From NCBI GenBank assembly GCA_051886675.1, contig JBJEYH010000295.1, forward strand, positions 1 through 46,593: a stretch of 46,593 nucleotides of DNA. The letters run 5' to 3'. Within the stretch, counting starts at the first letter, position 1, and the number at the start of each line of letters is the position of its first letter. The translations under genes and the position numbers were made by a program. Below the pieces are notes generated by a model, which was not told the origin of the DNA, searched no databases, and saw nothing but the letters and a program-made list of their open reading frames with translations. The stretch comes from UBA11524 sp051886675 (lineage in GTDB: Bacteria; Bacillota; Clostridia; Christensenellales; Aristaeellaceae). Shown here piece after piece: positions 7,710 through 15,392 of this stretch.

Positions 7710-8660
7710 TCAGCTCCTTGCTTGGGCGGCCTGCTCGCGGTTGAAGCGGTCGGCGCCCTCGATGGCGTGAATCAGGTCGACGATCAGCGCGTTGTAGGGC
7801 GTGGCGATGCCGTAGAGCTTGGCCTGCTCCACAATCGCGCCGTTGATGGCGTCGATCTCCGTCAGCACGCCCCGCTTGCGGTCCTGGTACATGGAGGAAT
7901 AGCCTGCCGCGGCGCTCTGGCACACCTTGCGCACCGAGGCCAGCACCTCCCGCCGGTCAAAGTAGGTGCCGTCCTCCTCAGCCACGTCCACCGCCTCGTA
8001 GATCAGCCGCTTGGCGAAGTCCCAGGCGTACTTGTCCTGGAGCATGAAGCCGATGGGGGTCTCGGTGATGGCGGTGAAGGTGTTGATGGACAGGTTCACA
8101 AACAGCTTGCTCCAGATCACCCGCTGGATGTCGTCGCAGATTTCCACCTCCAGGCCGCTGTCGGTCAGGACCTGCGCGACCCTGGCCAGGCTGCCCTGGG
8201 CGTTGTGGTTGCTGCCGATGGTGGTGACGCCCTGTCCCCCATGGCGGGTTCTGCCCTGGCCGAGGTTGACGGCGTTGTGCTTGCTGGTGCCGATGACCAC
8301 GTTCTCCGGCGCCACGAAGCGGGCGATCTTCCGGTCGTTGCCGGCGCCGTTCTGCAGGGTCATGACGATGGTCTCCGGCCGGAAGAGGGTGGCGTTATCC
8401 TCCAGCGCCTGGGCCGACATGGTGGACTTGACGAAGAGAATCACCAGATCCGCCGCCTCCTGGCACTGGCCGGAGCGGCAGGCCCGCACCCGGGGATAGG
8501 CCCGCTCCGTGCCGTCGGCCTCCACGACGGTGATGCCGTGACGGTTGATGGCCTCCACCTGGGGCTCGTAGGCGTCCACGAGGATGACGTCGTTCTTTTC
8601 GGACAGGTATGCGCCGTACAGGCAGCCCATGGCTCCCGCACCGATGACAACAATTTTCAT
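7710..8660 (-). CDS. panE: 2-dehydropantoate 2-reductase (ketopantoate reductase)
   Basis: NADPH-dependent reduction of ketopantoate to pantoate in pantothenate and CoA synthesis. The 316-residue protein starts with a Rossmann nucleotide-binding motif 'GAGAMGCLYG' (7-16). It then has 'LVILFVKS' and 'LQNGAGN', and a C-terminal helical domain with 'WSKLFVN', whose lysine matches the catalytic lysine of PanE/ApbA proteins, and a late 'EIDAINGAI' segment. Length is typical. No panB, panC or panD is near, so the role in pantothenate synthesis rests on family membership alone. Many genomes hold several PanE-like reductases acting on other 2-oxo acids. It lies 58 bases after the Gx-transporter gene on the same strand. 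Confidence 0.82.
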   Translation of the reverse strand: MKIVVIGAGAMGCLYGAYLSEKNDVILVDAYEPQVEAINRHGITVVEADGTERAYPRVRACRSGQCQEAADLVILFVKSTMSAQALEDNATLFRPETIVMTLQNGAGNDRKIARFVAPENVVIGTSKHNAVNLGQGRTRHGGQGVTTIGSNHNAQGSLARVAQVLTDSGLEVEICDDIQRVIWSKLFVNLSINTFTAITETPIGFMLQDKYAWDFAKRLIYEAVDVAEEDGTYFDRREVLASVRKVCQSAAAGYSSMYQDRKRGVLTEIDAINGAIVEQAKLYGIATPYNALIVDLIHAIEGADRFNREQAAQARS

Positions 8661-8718
8661 ATGGCAGGCATCGTCCTTTCACAGGATATGGGGATCACCC
8701 GGGAGGGATCACGGCCCC

Positions 8719-9225
8719 TCACAGCCGGAAGTGCTTCAGGTGCTTCATCACCAGGGTGGCGCACACGCCCGTGAGCAGGCCGCAGCCCAGGCCCACGGCC
8801 ATCAGCAGGCCCATGTAGCCCATCAGCCCCGGCGTGCGGGTGATCAGCATGGCCAGGGCCACCTGCCCCACGTTGTGCATGGCGCCGCCCAGCATGCTCA
8901 CCGCCACGGGATGCACGCCCTTCATCCGGCTGAGCAGCGCCATGACGCCCACGCTCAGCACCCCGCCGCACAGCGCGTAGGGCGCCGCGCCGAAGCCCGC
9001 GTACAGCGCGCTGGACAGAAGCACCTTCACCGCCATCAGCCCGAAGGCCGTGGGGATGTCCAGCATGTAGATGGCGAAGATCAGCACGCCGTTGCTCAGC
9101 CCCAGCTTGATGCCGGGGATGCTGGCGTTGAGGGGGATCATGTTTTCCACCAGGCCCAGCACCAGCATCAGCGCGGTGAGCAGCCCGCACAGGGCGATGC
9201 GCCGGGTGGCGTTACTTTGCCTCAT
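8719..9225 (-). CDS. Gx transporter family membrane protein (heptaprenyl diphosphate synthase component I-like)
   Basis: A 168-residue protein with five to six membrane segments. The N-terminal 'RRIALCGLLTALMLVLGLVENMIP' region followed by 'PGIKLGLSNG' matches the family annotated as heptaprenyl diphosphate synthase component I or Gx transporter, whose fold resembles ECF S components. The biochemical role of the family is unsettled. Its usual companions (a NusG domain II protein, ApbE-like FMN transferase) are absent. Instead its first 14 bases overlap the end of the C39-like peptidase gene of the peptide-import block, suggesting coupled translation and a link to that system. Identification is from family pattern only. 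Confidence 0.75.
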   Translation of the reverse strand: MRQSNATRRIALCGLLTALMLVLGLVENMIPLNASIPGIKLGLSNGVLIFAIYMLDIPTAFGLMAVKVLLSSALYAGFGAAPYALCGGVLSVGVMALLSRMKGVHPVAVSMLGGAMHNVGQVALAMLITRTPGLMGYMGLLMAVGLGCGLLTGVCATLVMKHLKHFRL

Positions 9226-9844
9226 GGGGACAGCCGCCTCCTCCGGGAAGGGGATCCGCCATGCGCCACAGCATGAGGATCTCCCGATCCTCCGTGTCGC
9301 CCAGGGCGTAGTTGGTCTGCCCGTGGAGGTTCATGGTTTCCATGGGCAGGATCAGGTTGTAGAATTGCTGTCCGCGGACAATCTTCAGCCCCGGCGCCTG
9401 GGAAACCAGCTCATCCGGCTCGTCGTAGGGGTCGAAGATGCCCACCCGGTTGCCCTCCAGCAGCTGGGTCAGCAGCACATAGTGCCGGTAATGCTCGCTC
9501 CAGCAGCGCACCACCGCCGCGCCTCCCTGCTTCAGGCAGGTTTCCACCAGGCTCCCCGGGGCGATGACCGCGTCGTCCCCGTCCTGATAGGCGGCGCGGA
9601 TGGGGAACTGACACCCTTCGGCAAAGCCGTCCAGCCAGGAGCAGAGATAGCGCATCGCCGCCCGGGAGGTGCCGCGCTTGCCGTGCTCGCCCTGCATGTT
9701 GAAGGTATCGTTGCACAGCGTCCAGACGCTCTTGACCAGGCAGGGGGGAAGCTCCTCCCGCTCGTAGAGGTAGCGCAGGGCGTTGATGACGCTGGTGGGG
9801 CCGCAGTCGTACTCGGTGGTCTGGGTGATGAGTCGGTTCTTCAT
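9212..9844 (-). CDS. C39-like cysteine peptidase domain protein, cytoplasmic
   Basis: A 210-residue protein without signal peptide or membrane segment. 'QTTEYDCGPTS' places C14 at the N-terminal helix start typical of C39 and C39-like papain-fold peptidases. H121 in 'HYRHYVLL' and D138 in 'IFDPYD' complete a plausible Cys-His-Asp triad with usual spacing. In bacteriocin exporters C39 domains cut double-glycine leaders, but here the domain stands alone, without ABC or exporter parts. It begins 15 bases after oppC and overlaps the next gene, so it is part of the Opp operon. Processing of imported or ribosomally made peptides is an inference; stand-alone C39-like proteins are mostly uncharacterised. 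Confidence 0.72.
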   Translation of the reverse strand: MKNRLITQTTEYDCGPTSVINALRYLYEREELPPCLVKSVWTLCNDTFNMQGEHGKRGTSRAAMRYLCSWLDGFAEGCQFPIRAAYQDGDDAVIAPGSLVETCLKQGGAAVVRCWSEHYRHYVLLTQLLEGNRVGIFDPYDEPDELVSQAPGLKIVRGQQFYNLILPMETMNLHGQTNYALGDTEDREILMLWRMADPLPGGGGCPHEAK

Positions 9845-9859
9845 GGGTGCTTACCTCGC

Positions 9860-10711
9860 TTATGTCAGGGAGTTGCGGGGGTCGAGGGCGTCGCGCAGGG
9901 CGTCGCCCACCAGGTTGATGCAGGTGACCAGCAGGATCACCGCCAGCCCCGCCGGAAGCCACAGCCAGGGCTTGGTGGTCAGGATGGACAGGGATTCCGC
10001 GCCGCCCAGCATGTTGCCCAGGGAGGGTGTGGGCGGCTGCACGCCCATGCCCAGATAGCTCAGGGCCGCCTCGTCCAGGATGGAGATGGCGAAGACGCTG
10101 GTGGCGTACACCAGCACCGGCGCCAGGGTGTTGGGCAGGATCTCGGAAAAGAGGATGTAGCGTCCGGGCATGCCCGCGGCGCGGCTGCTCTTGACAAAGT
10201 TGGTTTCGCGAAGGGACAGCACGTTGCCCCGCACCAGACGGGCCACGCCCGGCCAGTCCACAAAGCCCAGGATCAGGATGATCGTCCACAGCCCGGGCTC
10301 GAAGATGGCCGCGGCCACCAGCACCAGCAGGATGTAGGGGAAGGACATGACCATATCCGTCAGCGACATGAGGGCCTTGTCCACCCAGCCGCCCAGGTAG
10401 CCGCTGACCAGCCCCAGCACCACGCCGATGACCGTGGAGATCACCGTGGCCAGGAAACCCACCAGGAGCGAGGCGCGCATGGCGTACAGCAGGCGGCTGA
10501 ACACGTCCCGGCCCACCTGATCGGTGCCGAGGATGTGGGCGGCGTCGGGGGCCTTGGAGAAGCCGCCGGTGGGCTTGGTGGGGGGATAGGGCGCGATCAG
10601 CGGCGCGAACACCGCCATGAGGATCAGGACCGTCAGCACAAAGAGGCTGACCACCGCCAGTCGATGGCGGCAAAACCGCCGGAACACCGGCGTCCAGCCG
10701 GATGAAAGCAT
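9860..10711 (-). CDS. Peptide ABC transporter permease, OppC/DppC type
   Basis: Second membrane subunit of an oligopeptide or dipeptide importer, 283 residues. It shows an N-terminal hydrophobic segment (about 15-38), 'LGTDQVGRDVFSRLLYA' typical of OppC, five further membrane segments, and the EAA loop 'AAGMPGRYILFSEILPN' that contacts the ATPases. The start at 10711 has AAGGAGG 10 bases upstream. The gene follows oppB with a 14-base gap. Substrate specificity is not readable from the permease. Confidence 0.9.
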   Translation of the reverse strand: MLSSGWTPVFRRFCRHRLAVVSLFVLTVLILMAVFAPLIAPYPPTKPTGGFSKAPDAAHILGTDQVGRDVFSRLLYAMRASLLVGFLATVISTVIGVVLGLVSGYLGGWVDKALMSLTDMVMSFPYILLVLVAAAIFEPGLWTIILILGFVDWPGVARLVRGNVLSLRETNFVKSSRAAGMPGRYILFSEILPNTLAPVLVYATSVFAISILDEAALSYLGMGVQPPTPSLGNMLGGAESLSILTTKPWLWLPAGLAVILLVTCINLVGDALRDALDPRNSLT

Positions 10712-10725
10712 GGGGCCAACCTCCT

Positions 10726-11670
10726 TCAGTACTTGATGGTGGGATCCACCAGGGCGTAGACGATGTCCGTCAGCAGGTTGGCCAGGAGCACCACCACCGC
10801 CGACAGAAGGCACACGCCCATGATCACCGGATAGTCGCGGCCGAGAATGGCGCTCATGGTGATCAGCCCCAGCCCCGGCCAGGAGAACACCTGCTCCACA
10901 ATCACCGCGCCGCCAAAGAGCGTGGGGATCTGCATGCCGATCACCGTGACGATGGGCAGCAGGGCGTTGCGCAGGGCGTGCTTGTTGATCACCCGGAAGC
11001 GGCCGATGCCCTTGGCCCGGGCGGTGCGCAGGTAGTCCATCTCCAGGATTTCCAGCACGGCCGAGCGGATGTAGCGGATGTTGCTGCCCGCCACGCCCAC
11101 CGCCAGGACGATCACCGGCATCACCATGTGCCGGAGGATATCCGTGACGCTGCCCTCCAGGCCGGGGGTGGTCATGCCCGAGGAGGGGAGCCAGCCCAGC
11201 CGCACCGTGAACAGGTAGATCAGCAGCAGCGCCATGAAGAAGCTGGGCACGCTGGAAAACACAAAGGACGTGGTGACCATGGCGTAGTCACGCTTCTGAT
11301 AGCGGTGCACCGCGCTGTAGATGCCCGCCGGAATGGCGATGAGCAGCCCCACCACCAGCGAGGAGCCCATCAGCAGCAGCGTGGGGCCGATATGGCTGCC
11401 GATCATCTCCGCCACGGGCTGGTAGGTCTTGTAGGAATAGCCCAGGTTGCCCTGCAGGATTTCGCCCAGCCAGCCCAGGTACTGCTTCCAGATGGGCTGG
11501 TCGAGGCCCCAGGCGGCGGCGCGCATGGCCTTCATGCTCTCGGTGACCTTGGGGCCGGTCATCATGTCGATGGGGCTGCCGGCCAGGTTCATCAGCAGAA
11601 AGTCGATGATGGTGATGCCCAGCAGCACCGGGATGGCCAGGAGGATCTTCTTGAGGATGTATTTCAGCAT
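10726..11670 (-). CDS. Peptide ABC transporter permease, OppB/DppB type
   Basis: First membrane subunit of the same importer, 314 residues. It begins 'MLKYILKKILLAIPVLLGI', the usual OppB start. It has six membrane segments and the EAA loop 'ARAKGIGRFRVINKHALRNA', followed by 'FGGAVIVEQVFSWPGLG', a strongly conserved OppB block. Seven bases overlap with the preceding oppF-like gene point to translational coupling. Confidence 0.92.
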   Translation of the reverse strand: MLKYILKKILLAIPVLLGITIIDFLLMNLAGSPIDMMTGPKVTESMKAMRAAAWGLDQPIWKQYLGWLGEILQGNLGYSYKTYQPVAEMIGSHIGPTLLLMGSSLVVGLLIAIPAGIYSAVHRYQKRDYAMVTTSFVFSSVPSFFMALLLIYLFTVRLGWLPSSGMTTPGLEGSVTDILRHMVMPVIVLAVGVAGSNIRYIRSAVLEILEMDYLRTARAKGIGRFRVINKHALRNALLPIVTVIGMQIPTLFGGAVIVEQVFSWPGLGLITMSAILGRDYPVIMGVCLLSAVVVLLANLLTDIVYALVDPTIKY

Positions 11671-12662
11671 GCGGATTCCTCCTGCCGGAAGGCGCGGTCG
11701 CAGGCGGACAGATGGGCGGCGTCCTCCATGACGGGGGCGAGGGCGGGATCGCGGCGGGCACAGTCCTCCGTGGCGAAGGGGCAGCGATCCCGGAAGGCGC
11801 AGCCGGTCCGGGCCGCGCTGTGGGCCTCGCCGGTCAGGGCAAGGCGCTGACGGTGCCGCTGATCAAAGTCCGCCACGGGAGCCGCGTCCAGCAGCGCCCG
11901 GGTGTAGGGGTGGGCGGGATGGCTGAAGAGCGTGTCCGAGTCGCCGATCTCCACCACCCGGCCCATGTACATCACCGCGATCCGGTGGCTGACGTAGTGC
12001 ACAGCCCCCAGCCCGTGGCCGATGAACACGCAGGTCAGCCCCAGCTCCTGCTGGAGATCCCGCAGCAGGTTCAGAATCTGCGCCTGCACGGACACGTCCA
12101 GCGCGGACACCGGCTCGTCCAGGATGACCAGGCGGGGGTTGAGGGACAGGGCCTTGGCGATGCAGATGCGCTGGCGCTGTCCGCCGGAAAACTCGTGAGG
12201 GTAGCGGTTCCGGGCGGCGGAAGGCAGCCCCACCAGGCTGAGCAGCTCGTCCACCCGGCGGGAAACCTCCTCCCGGGGAACGACCTGATGGTACAGCATG
12301 GGCTCGGCGAGGATATCCGCCACCCGCTTGCGGGCGTTCAGGCTGGAGCCGCTGTCCTGGAAGACCATCTGGAACAGGGGCCGCAGGGGGCGGAGCTTAT
12401 GCTCGGGCAGGTGGTCGATGCGCTGGCCCTCCAGCAGCACCTGACCGCTGTCGGGCTTTTCCAGGGCCATGATGAGCCGCGCCACGGTGGACTTGCCGCA
12501 GCCGCTCTCCCCCACGATGCCGAAGGTTTCGCCCCTGCGCACGGTGAAGCTCACCTCCTGCACGGCGGCGAAGCGGTCGCGGCGCAGGAAGGAGCCCGTG
12601 GCGGCCGGGTAGGTCCTGGAGAGCGCGCGCACCTCCAGCAGGGGTTCGTGTTGATCAGCCAT
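11664..12662 (-). CDS. Peptide ABC transporter ATP-binding protein, OppF/DppF type
   Basis: One of two ATPases powering the importer, 332 residues. It has Walker A 'GESGCGKST', signature 'FSGGQRQR', Walker B 'LVILDEP' with 'SALDVSVQAQ', and the C-terminal oligopeptide-transporter extension with cysteines in 'GCAFRDRCPFATEDCARRDP'. In OppD/F and DppD/F proteins such cysteines can hold an iron-sulfur cluster. It overlaps its two neighbours by 8 and 7 bases. Confidence 0.92.
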   Translation of the reverse strand: MADQHEPLLEVRALSRTYPAATGSFLRRDRFAAVQEVSFTVRRGETFGIVGESGCGKSTVARLIMALEKPDSGQVLLEGQRIDHLPEHKLRPLRPLFQMVFQDSGSSLNARKRVADILAEPMLYHQVVPREEVSRRVDELLSLVGLPSAARNRYPHEFSGGQRQRICIAKALSLNPRLVILDEPVSALDVSVQAQILNLLRDLQQELGLTCVFIGHGLGAVHYVSHRIAVMYMGRVVEIGDSDTLFSHPAHPYTRALLDAAPVADFDQRHRQRLALTGEAHSAARTGCAFRDRCPFATEDCARRDPALAPVMEDAAHLSACDRAFRQEESAC

Positions 12663-13638
12663 GCTGCACCTCCCGGGCTTTCTCGCACCGCACCAGATGC
12701 TCCTCCGTCAGCGGCGCGTACAGGGGCTGCTTCCCGCAATCCGCCGCGTAGGGGCAGCGGGGCGCGAAGCGGCAGCCCCTCATGCTGCTGTAATCCTCCG
12801 GCACCGCGCCGGGGATGGCGTAGAGGCGGCGGCTGCGGTCGTCATGGATGCCGGGGACGGCCTGCATCAGCGCCCGGGTGTAGGGGTGGGCCGGGGCCGT
12901 GAGCAGCGTGCGGGTGTCCGCCTGCTCCACGCACTGCCCGGCGTACATGACCACCACCCGGTCCGCCATTTCCGCCACCACGCCGATGTCGTGGGTGATC
13001 AGCAGGATGGCCAGGCCGGTTTCGTCCCGCAGGGACTGAAGCAGCTGCATGATCTGCAGCTGAATGGTCACGTCCAGGGCGGTGGTGGGCTCGTCGGCGA
13101 TGAGCAGCTTCGGCCGGCAGGAGAGCGCCATGGCGATCATCGCCCGCTGGCGCATGCCGCCGGAGAGCTGATGGGGATACTTGCCCATGACCGCCTCCGC
13201 GTCCGGGATGCCCGTGCGCCTTAGCAGCGCCACCGCCCTTTCGCGGGCCTCGGCCCTGGGGAGCCTCTCGTGGCGGCGCAATCCCTCGGTCAGCTGGTTG
13301 CCCACGGTGAACACCGGGTTGAGGGAGTACATGATGTCCTGGAAGATCATCGCCGCGTCCCGGCCGCGGATGCGGTCCAGCTGCTTTTCCGACATGGTGA
13401 GCAGCTCCTGTCCGCCAAAGCGGATGGAGCCCCCGGTCACATGGCCCTGGCGGCTCAGCAGCCCCAGGATCGACAGGGCCGTGATGCTCTTGCCGCAGCC
13501 GCTTTCGCCCACCAGGCACACGATCTCCCCCGGCGCGACGGAAAAGGACACCTTGTCCGTCTTTGGGACGCGGGTTCTGCCGCTGTCGAAGGCGATATCC
13601 AGATCCTTCACCTCAAGGATTGGCTCCAATGCGCTCAT
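12655..13638 (-). CDS. Peptide ABC transporter ATP-binding protein, OppD/DppD type
   Basis: Second ATPase of the importer, about 327 residues. It has Walker A 'GESGCGKSI', signature 'LSGGMRQR', Walker B 'LLIADEP' followed by 'TTALDVTIQLQ', and a C-terminal extension with 'GCRFAPRCPYAADCGKQP'. The ATG at 13638 is chosen because homology to OppD ('LEPILEVKDLDIAF') begins right after it. The purine-rich stretch upstream is very close to the ATG, so a slightly earlier start, for instance GTG at 13647, is possible. The gene is separated from the binding-protein gene by a stem-loop. Confidence 0.88.
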   Translation of the reverse strand: MSALEPILEVKDLDIAFDSGRTRVPKTDKVSFSVAPGEIVCLVGESGCGKSITALSILGLLSRQGHVTGGSIRFGGQELLTMSEKQLDRIRGRDAAMIFQDIMYSLNPVFTVGNQLTEGLRRHERLPRAEARERAVALLRRTGIPDAEAVMGKYPHQLSGGMRQRAMIAMALSCRPKLLIADEPTTALDVTIQLQIMQLLQSLRDETGLAILLITHDIGVVAEMADRVVVMYAGQCVEQADTRTLLTAPAHPYTRALMQAVPGIHDDRSRRLYAIPGAVPEDYSSMRGCRFAPRCPYAADCGKQPLYAPLTEEHLVRCEKAREVQHG

Positions 13639-13696
13639 GCCTTTCACACTCAGAATAGGGAAAAGCCTGCCCGGGGCGTCGGCCTCGGACAGGACA

Positions 13697-13726
13697 CCAG
13701 GCCCCCGCCCGGAAGCAGGGGCCTGG
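13697..13726 (-). promoter_or_regulatory. Intercistronic stem-loop between binding-protein and oppD genes
   Basis: A perfect 9-bp stem, CCAGGCCCC (13697-13705) with its complement at 13718-13726, and no T run. It lies between the binding-protein stop and oppD, where such hairpins commonly protect upstream mRNA or attenuate so that the binding protein exceeds the membrane subunits. Confidence 0.6.
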
Positions 13727-13739
13727 ATGATGGACAGGG

Positions 13740-15329
13740 TTACTGCACGTCCCACTCGTGGACGTTGACGAAGGTGCCGAACACATTGGGGGCCGCGCCC
13801 ACCAGACGGTTGCTGACCACGCCCAGCTTGCTGACGATGTAGCAGGAAATCATGGGCACGTTCTCCTGCACGTCGCGGTTGACGGTCAGGTAAGCGCCGC
13901 GGGCCTCGTCCATGTCGGTGGCGGACTGGGTCAGGGCCAGAGCCTCGGCCACGGTGTCGTTGGCGTAGTGGGTCCAGCCGTCCGCGGACAGCAGCCAGGC
14001 CATGTCGCTGTAGGGATCCACGGGGGCCAGGGTGTATTCCACGCTCAGCACGTCGAAGTCGCCGGAATCGGCCACCTCCATGAGCATGGACAGGTCGACG
14101 GTCTTGATGGTGATGTTCAGGCCGACCTCCTGCAGGGTGGCGGCGATGTAGGCGGAGGCGTTGACGAAGGTGGAGTCGCCGCTGTTGACGTACCAGGTCA
14201 GGTCGGCGGAGGCGCCGTCAGCCACGGCGGCGCTGACCAGCTCGCGGGCCTTGTCGGGATCGTACGCGGTCACGCCCAGCTCCTCGGAGTAGAAGGGGGA
14301 GGCGGAGCACAGGAAGGCGTCCACCAGCTCGCCATAGCCCAGCACCAGGCCGTCCAGGATGGTCTGGCGGTCCAGGCCATAGGCCAGCGCCTGACGGATG
14401 CGCACGTCGGTGACGCGCTGGGTGTTGAAGAAGATGCACTGGTTGGTCACGGGCGTGGCGGCCTGGGCGGTGACGTTGTCAAGGGCGGTGACGGCGGCGT
14501 AGTCCTCCAGGGGCATGTCGCCGGTGGTGGGCTGCACCAGGTCGATCTCGCCGGACTGCAGGCCCGCCAGCATCTGGGCGGGAGCCACAACCTTCAGGTT
14601 CAGCCGGTCGATCTTCGGCGCGCCCATGAAGTAGTTCTCATTGGCGACGTAGTTCACGTAGTGGTTGGCGTCGTAGTCCTCCACAAAGTAGGGGCCGGAG
14701 ACAACCGTGGGCTTGCGGAACCACTCGTCGTTCAGCAGCTGATCCCGCGGCACGTCGCCCAGCACATGCTCGGGCAGGGGAAACAGGTAGCGGCCCAGGA
14801 TGTTCTCGAAGGTGTACAGGGCCACGGGCCACTTGGTGGTGACGGTCAGGGTCTTGTCGTCGATGACCCTGACGCCCTCCAGGCTGGTGGCGCCCTCGGG
14901 AGCCAGACCGTTGTCGTCCGTGCCGACGATGCTGGCCTGGTTCAGCCAGGAGTAGAAGCACTCGGGGCTGGTGATCAGCAGGAAGGTGAACTCCACGTCC
15001 CTGGCGGTGACGGGGGCGCCGTCAGACCAGACAGCGTCCTCCTGCACCTTGATGGTGAAGGTCAGGTTGTCCTCGGTGGTGATGCTCTCGGCCAGCTGGG
15101 GGACGAACTCCAGGTCGGCGTTGAGCTCCACCAGGGGCAGGAACACCAGGGAGGTGGCGTACTTGACGATCTCGGTGGCGTCGCACAGCAGGGGGTTGAG
15201 GGAGGTGATGGGCGAGGTCACGCCGACGGTAACGGACTTGCCGCCCTCGGCGGAGGCCAGCACAGGGGTGGAGGCCAGCAGGGTCAGCGCCAGCGTCAGG
15301 GCCAGCAGGGAACGAACCAGATGCTTCAT
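13740..15329 (-). CDS. Family-5 solute-binding protein (oligopeptide/dipeptide ABC transporter)
   Basis: Extracytoplasmic receptor that delivers peptides to the permease, 529 residues. A Sec signal peptide (about 1-27) with basic start and Leu/Ala core ends in 'VLASAEGG', a type I cleavage site. There is no cysteine in this region, hence no lipobox. The mature part shows family-5 features: 'SPITSLNPLL' near the start, 'VWSDGAPVTARDVEFTF' and 'VRIRQALAYGLDRQTI', both very typical SBP_bac_5 blocks. Strong AAGGAGG upstream of the ATG. It is encoded between the M20D gene and the ATPases. Substrate is probably peptide but not certain. Confidence 0.9.
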   Translation of the reverse strand: MKHLVRSLLALTLALTLLASTPVLASAEGGKSVTVGVTSPITSLNPLLCDATEIVKYATSLVFLPLVELNADLEFVPQLAESITTEDNLTFTIKVQEDAVWSDGAPVTARDVEFTFLLITSPECFYSWLNQASIVGTDDNGLAPEGATSLEGVRVIDDKTLTVTTKWPVALYTFENILGRYLFPLPEHVLGDVPRDQLLNDEWFRKPTVVSGPYFVEDYDANHYVNYVANENYFMGAPKIDRLNLKVVAPAQMLAGLQSGEIDLVQPTTGDMPLEDYAAVTALDNVTAQAATPVTNQCIFFNTQRVTDVRIRQALAYGLDRQTILDGLVLGYGELVDAFLCSASPFYSEELGVTAYDPDKARELVSAAVADGASADLTWYVNSGDSTFVNASAYIAATLQEVGLNITIKTVDLSMLMEVADSGDFDVLSVEYTLAPVDPYSDMAWLLSADGWTHYANDTVAEALALTQSATDMDEARGAYLTVNRDVQENVPMISCYIVSKLGVVSNRLVGAAPNVFGTFVNVHEWDVQ

Positions 15330-15392
15330 GTGGGAAGTTCCTCCTTATCCTTGTCTTGAGAACCATCGTGGGGATGGGAAACGCGAAAGGGG

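Noticed and set aside
9212..9844. Bacteriocin or lantibiotic exporter region suggested by the C39 domain
   Set aside because: The domain stands alone, the neighbouring ABC genes are clearly importers of the Opp type, and no double-glycine leader peptide gene was found nearby.
13758..15359. Very long open frame on the plus strand opposite the binding-protein gene (similar long antisense frames oppose rel, U32, mutS2, the M3 gene and the second binding protein)
   Set aside because: Low-complexity His/Gly/Gln/Val-rich translation with no ribosome binding site. Such frames arise because stop codons are rare on the antisense strand of GC-rich genes.
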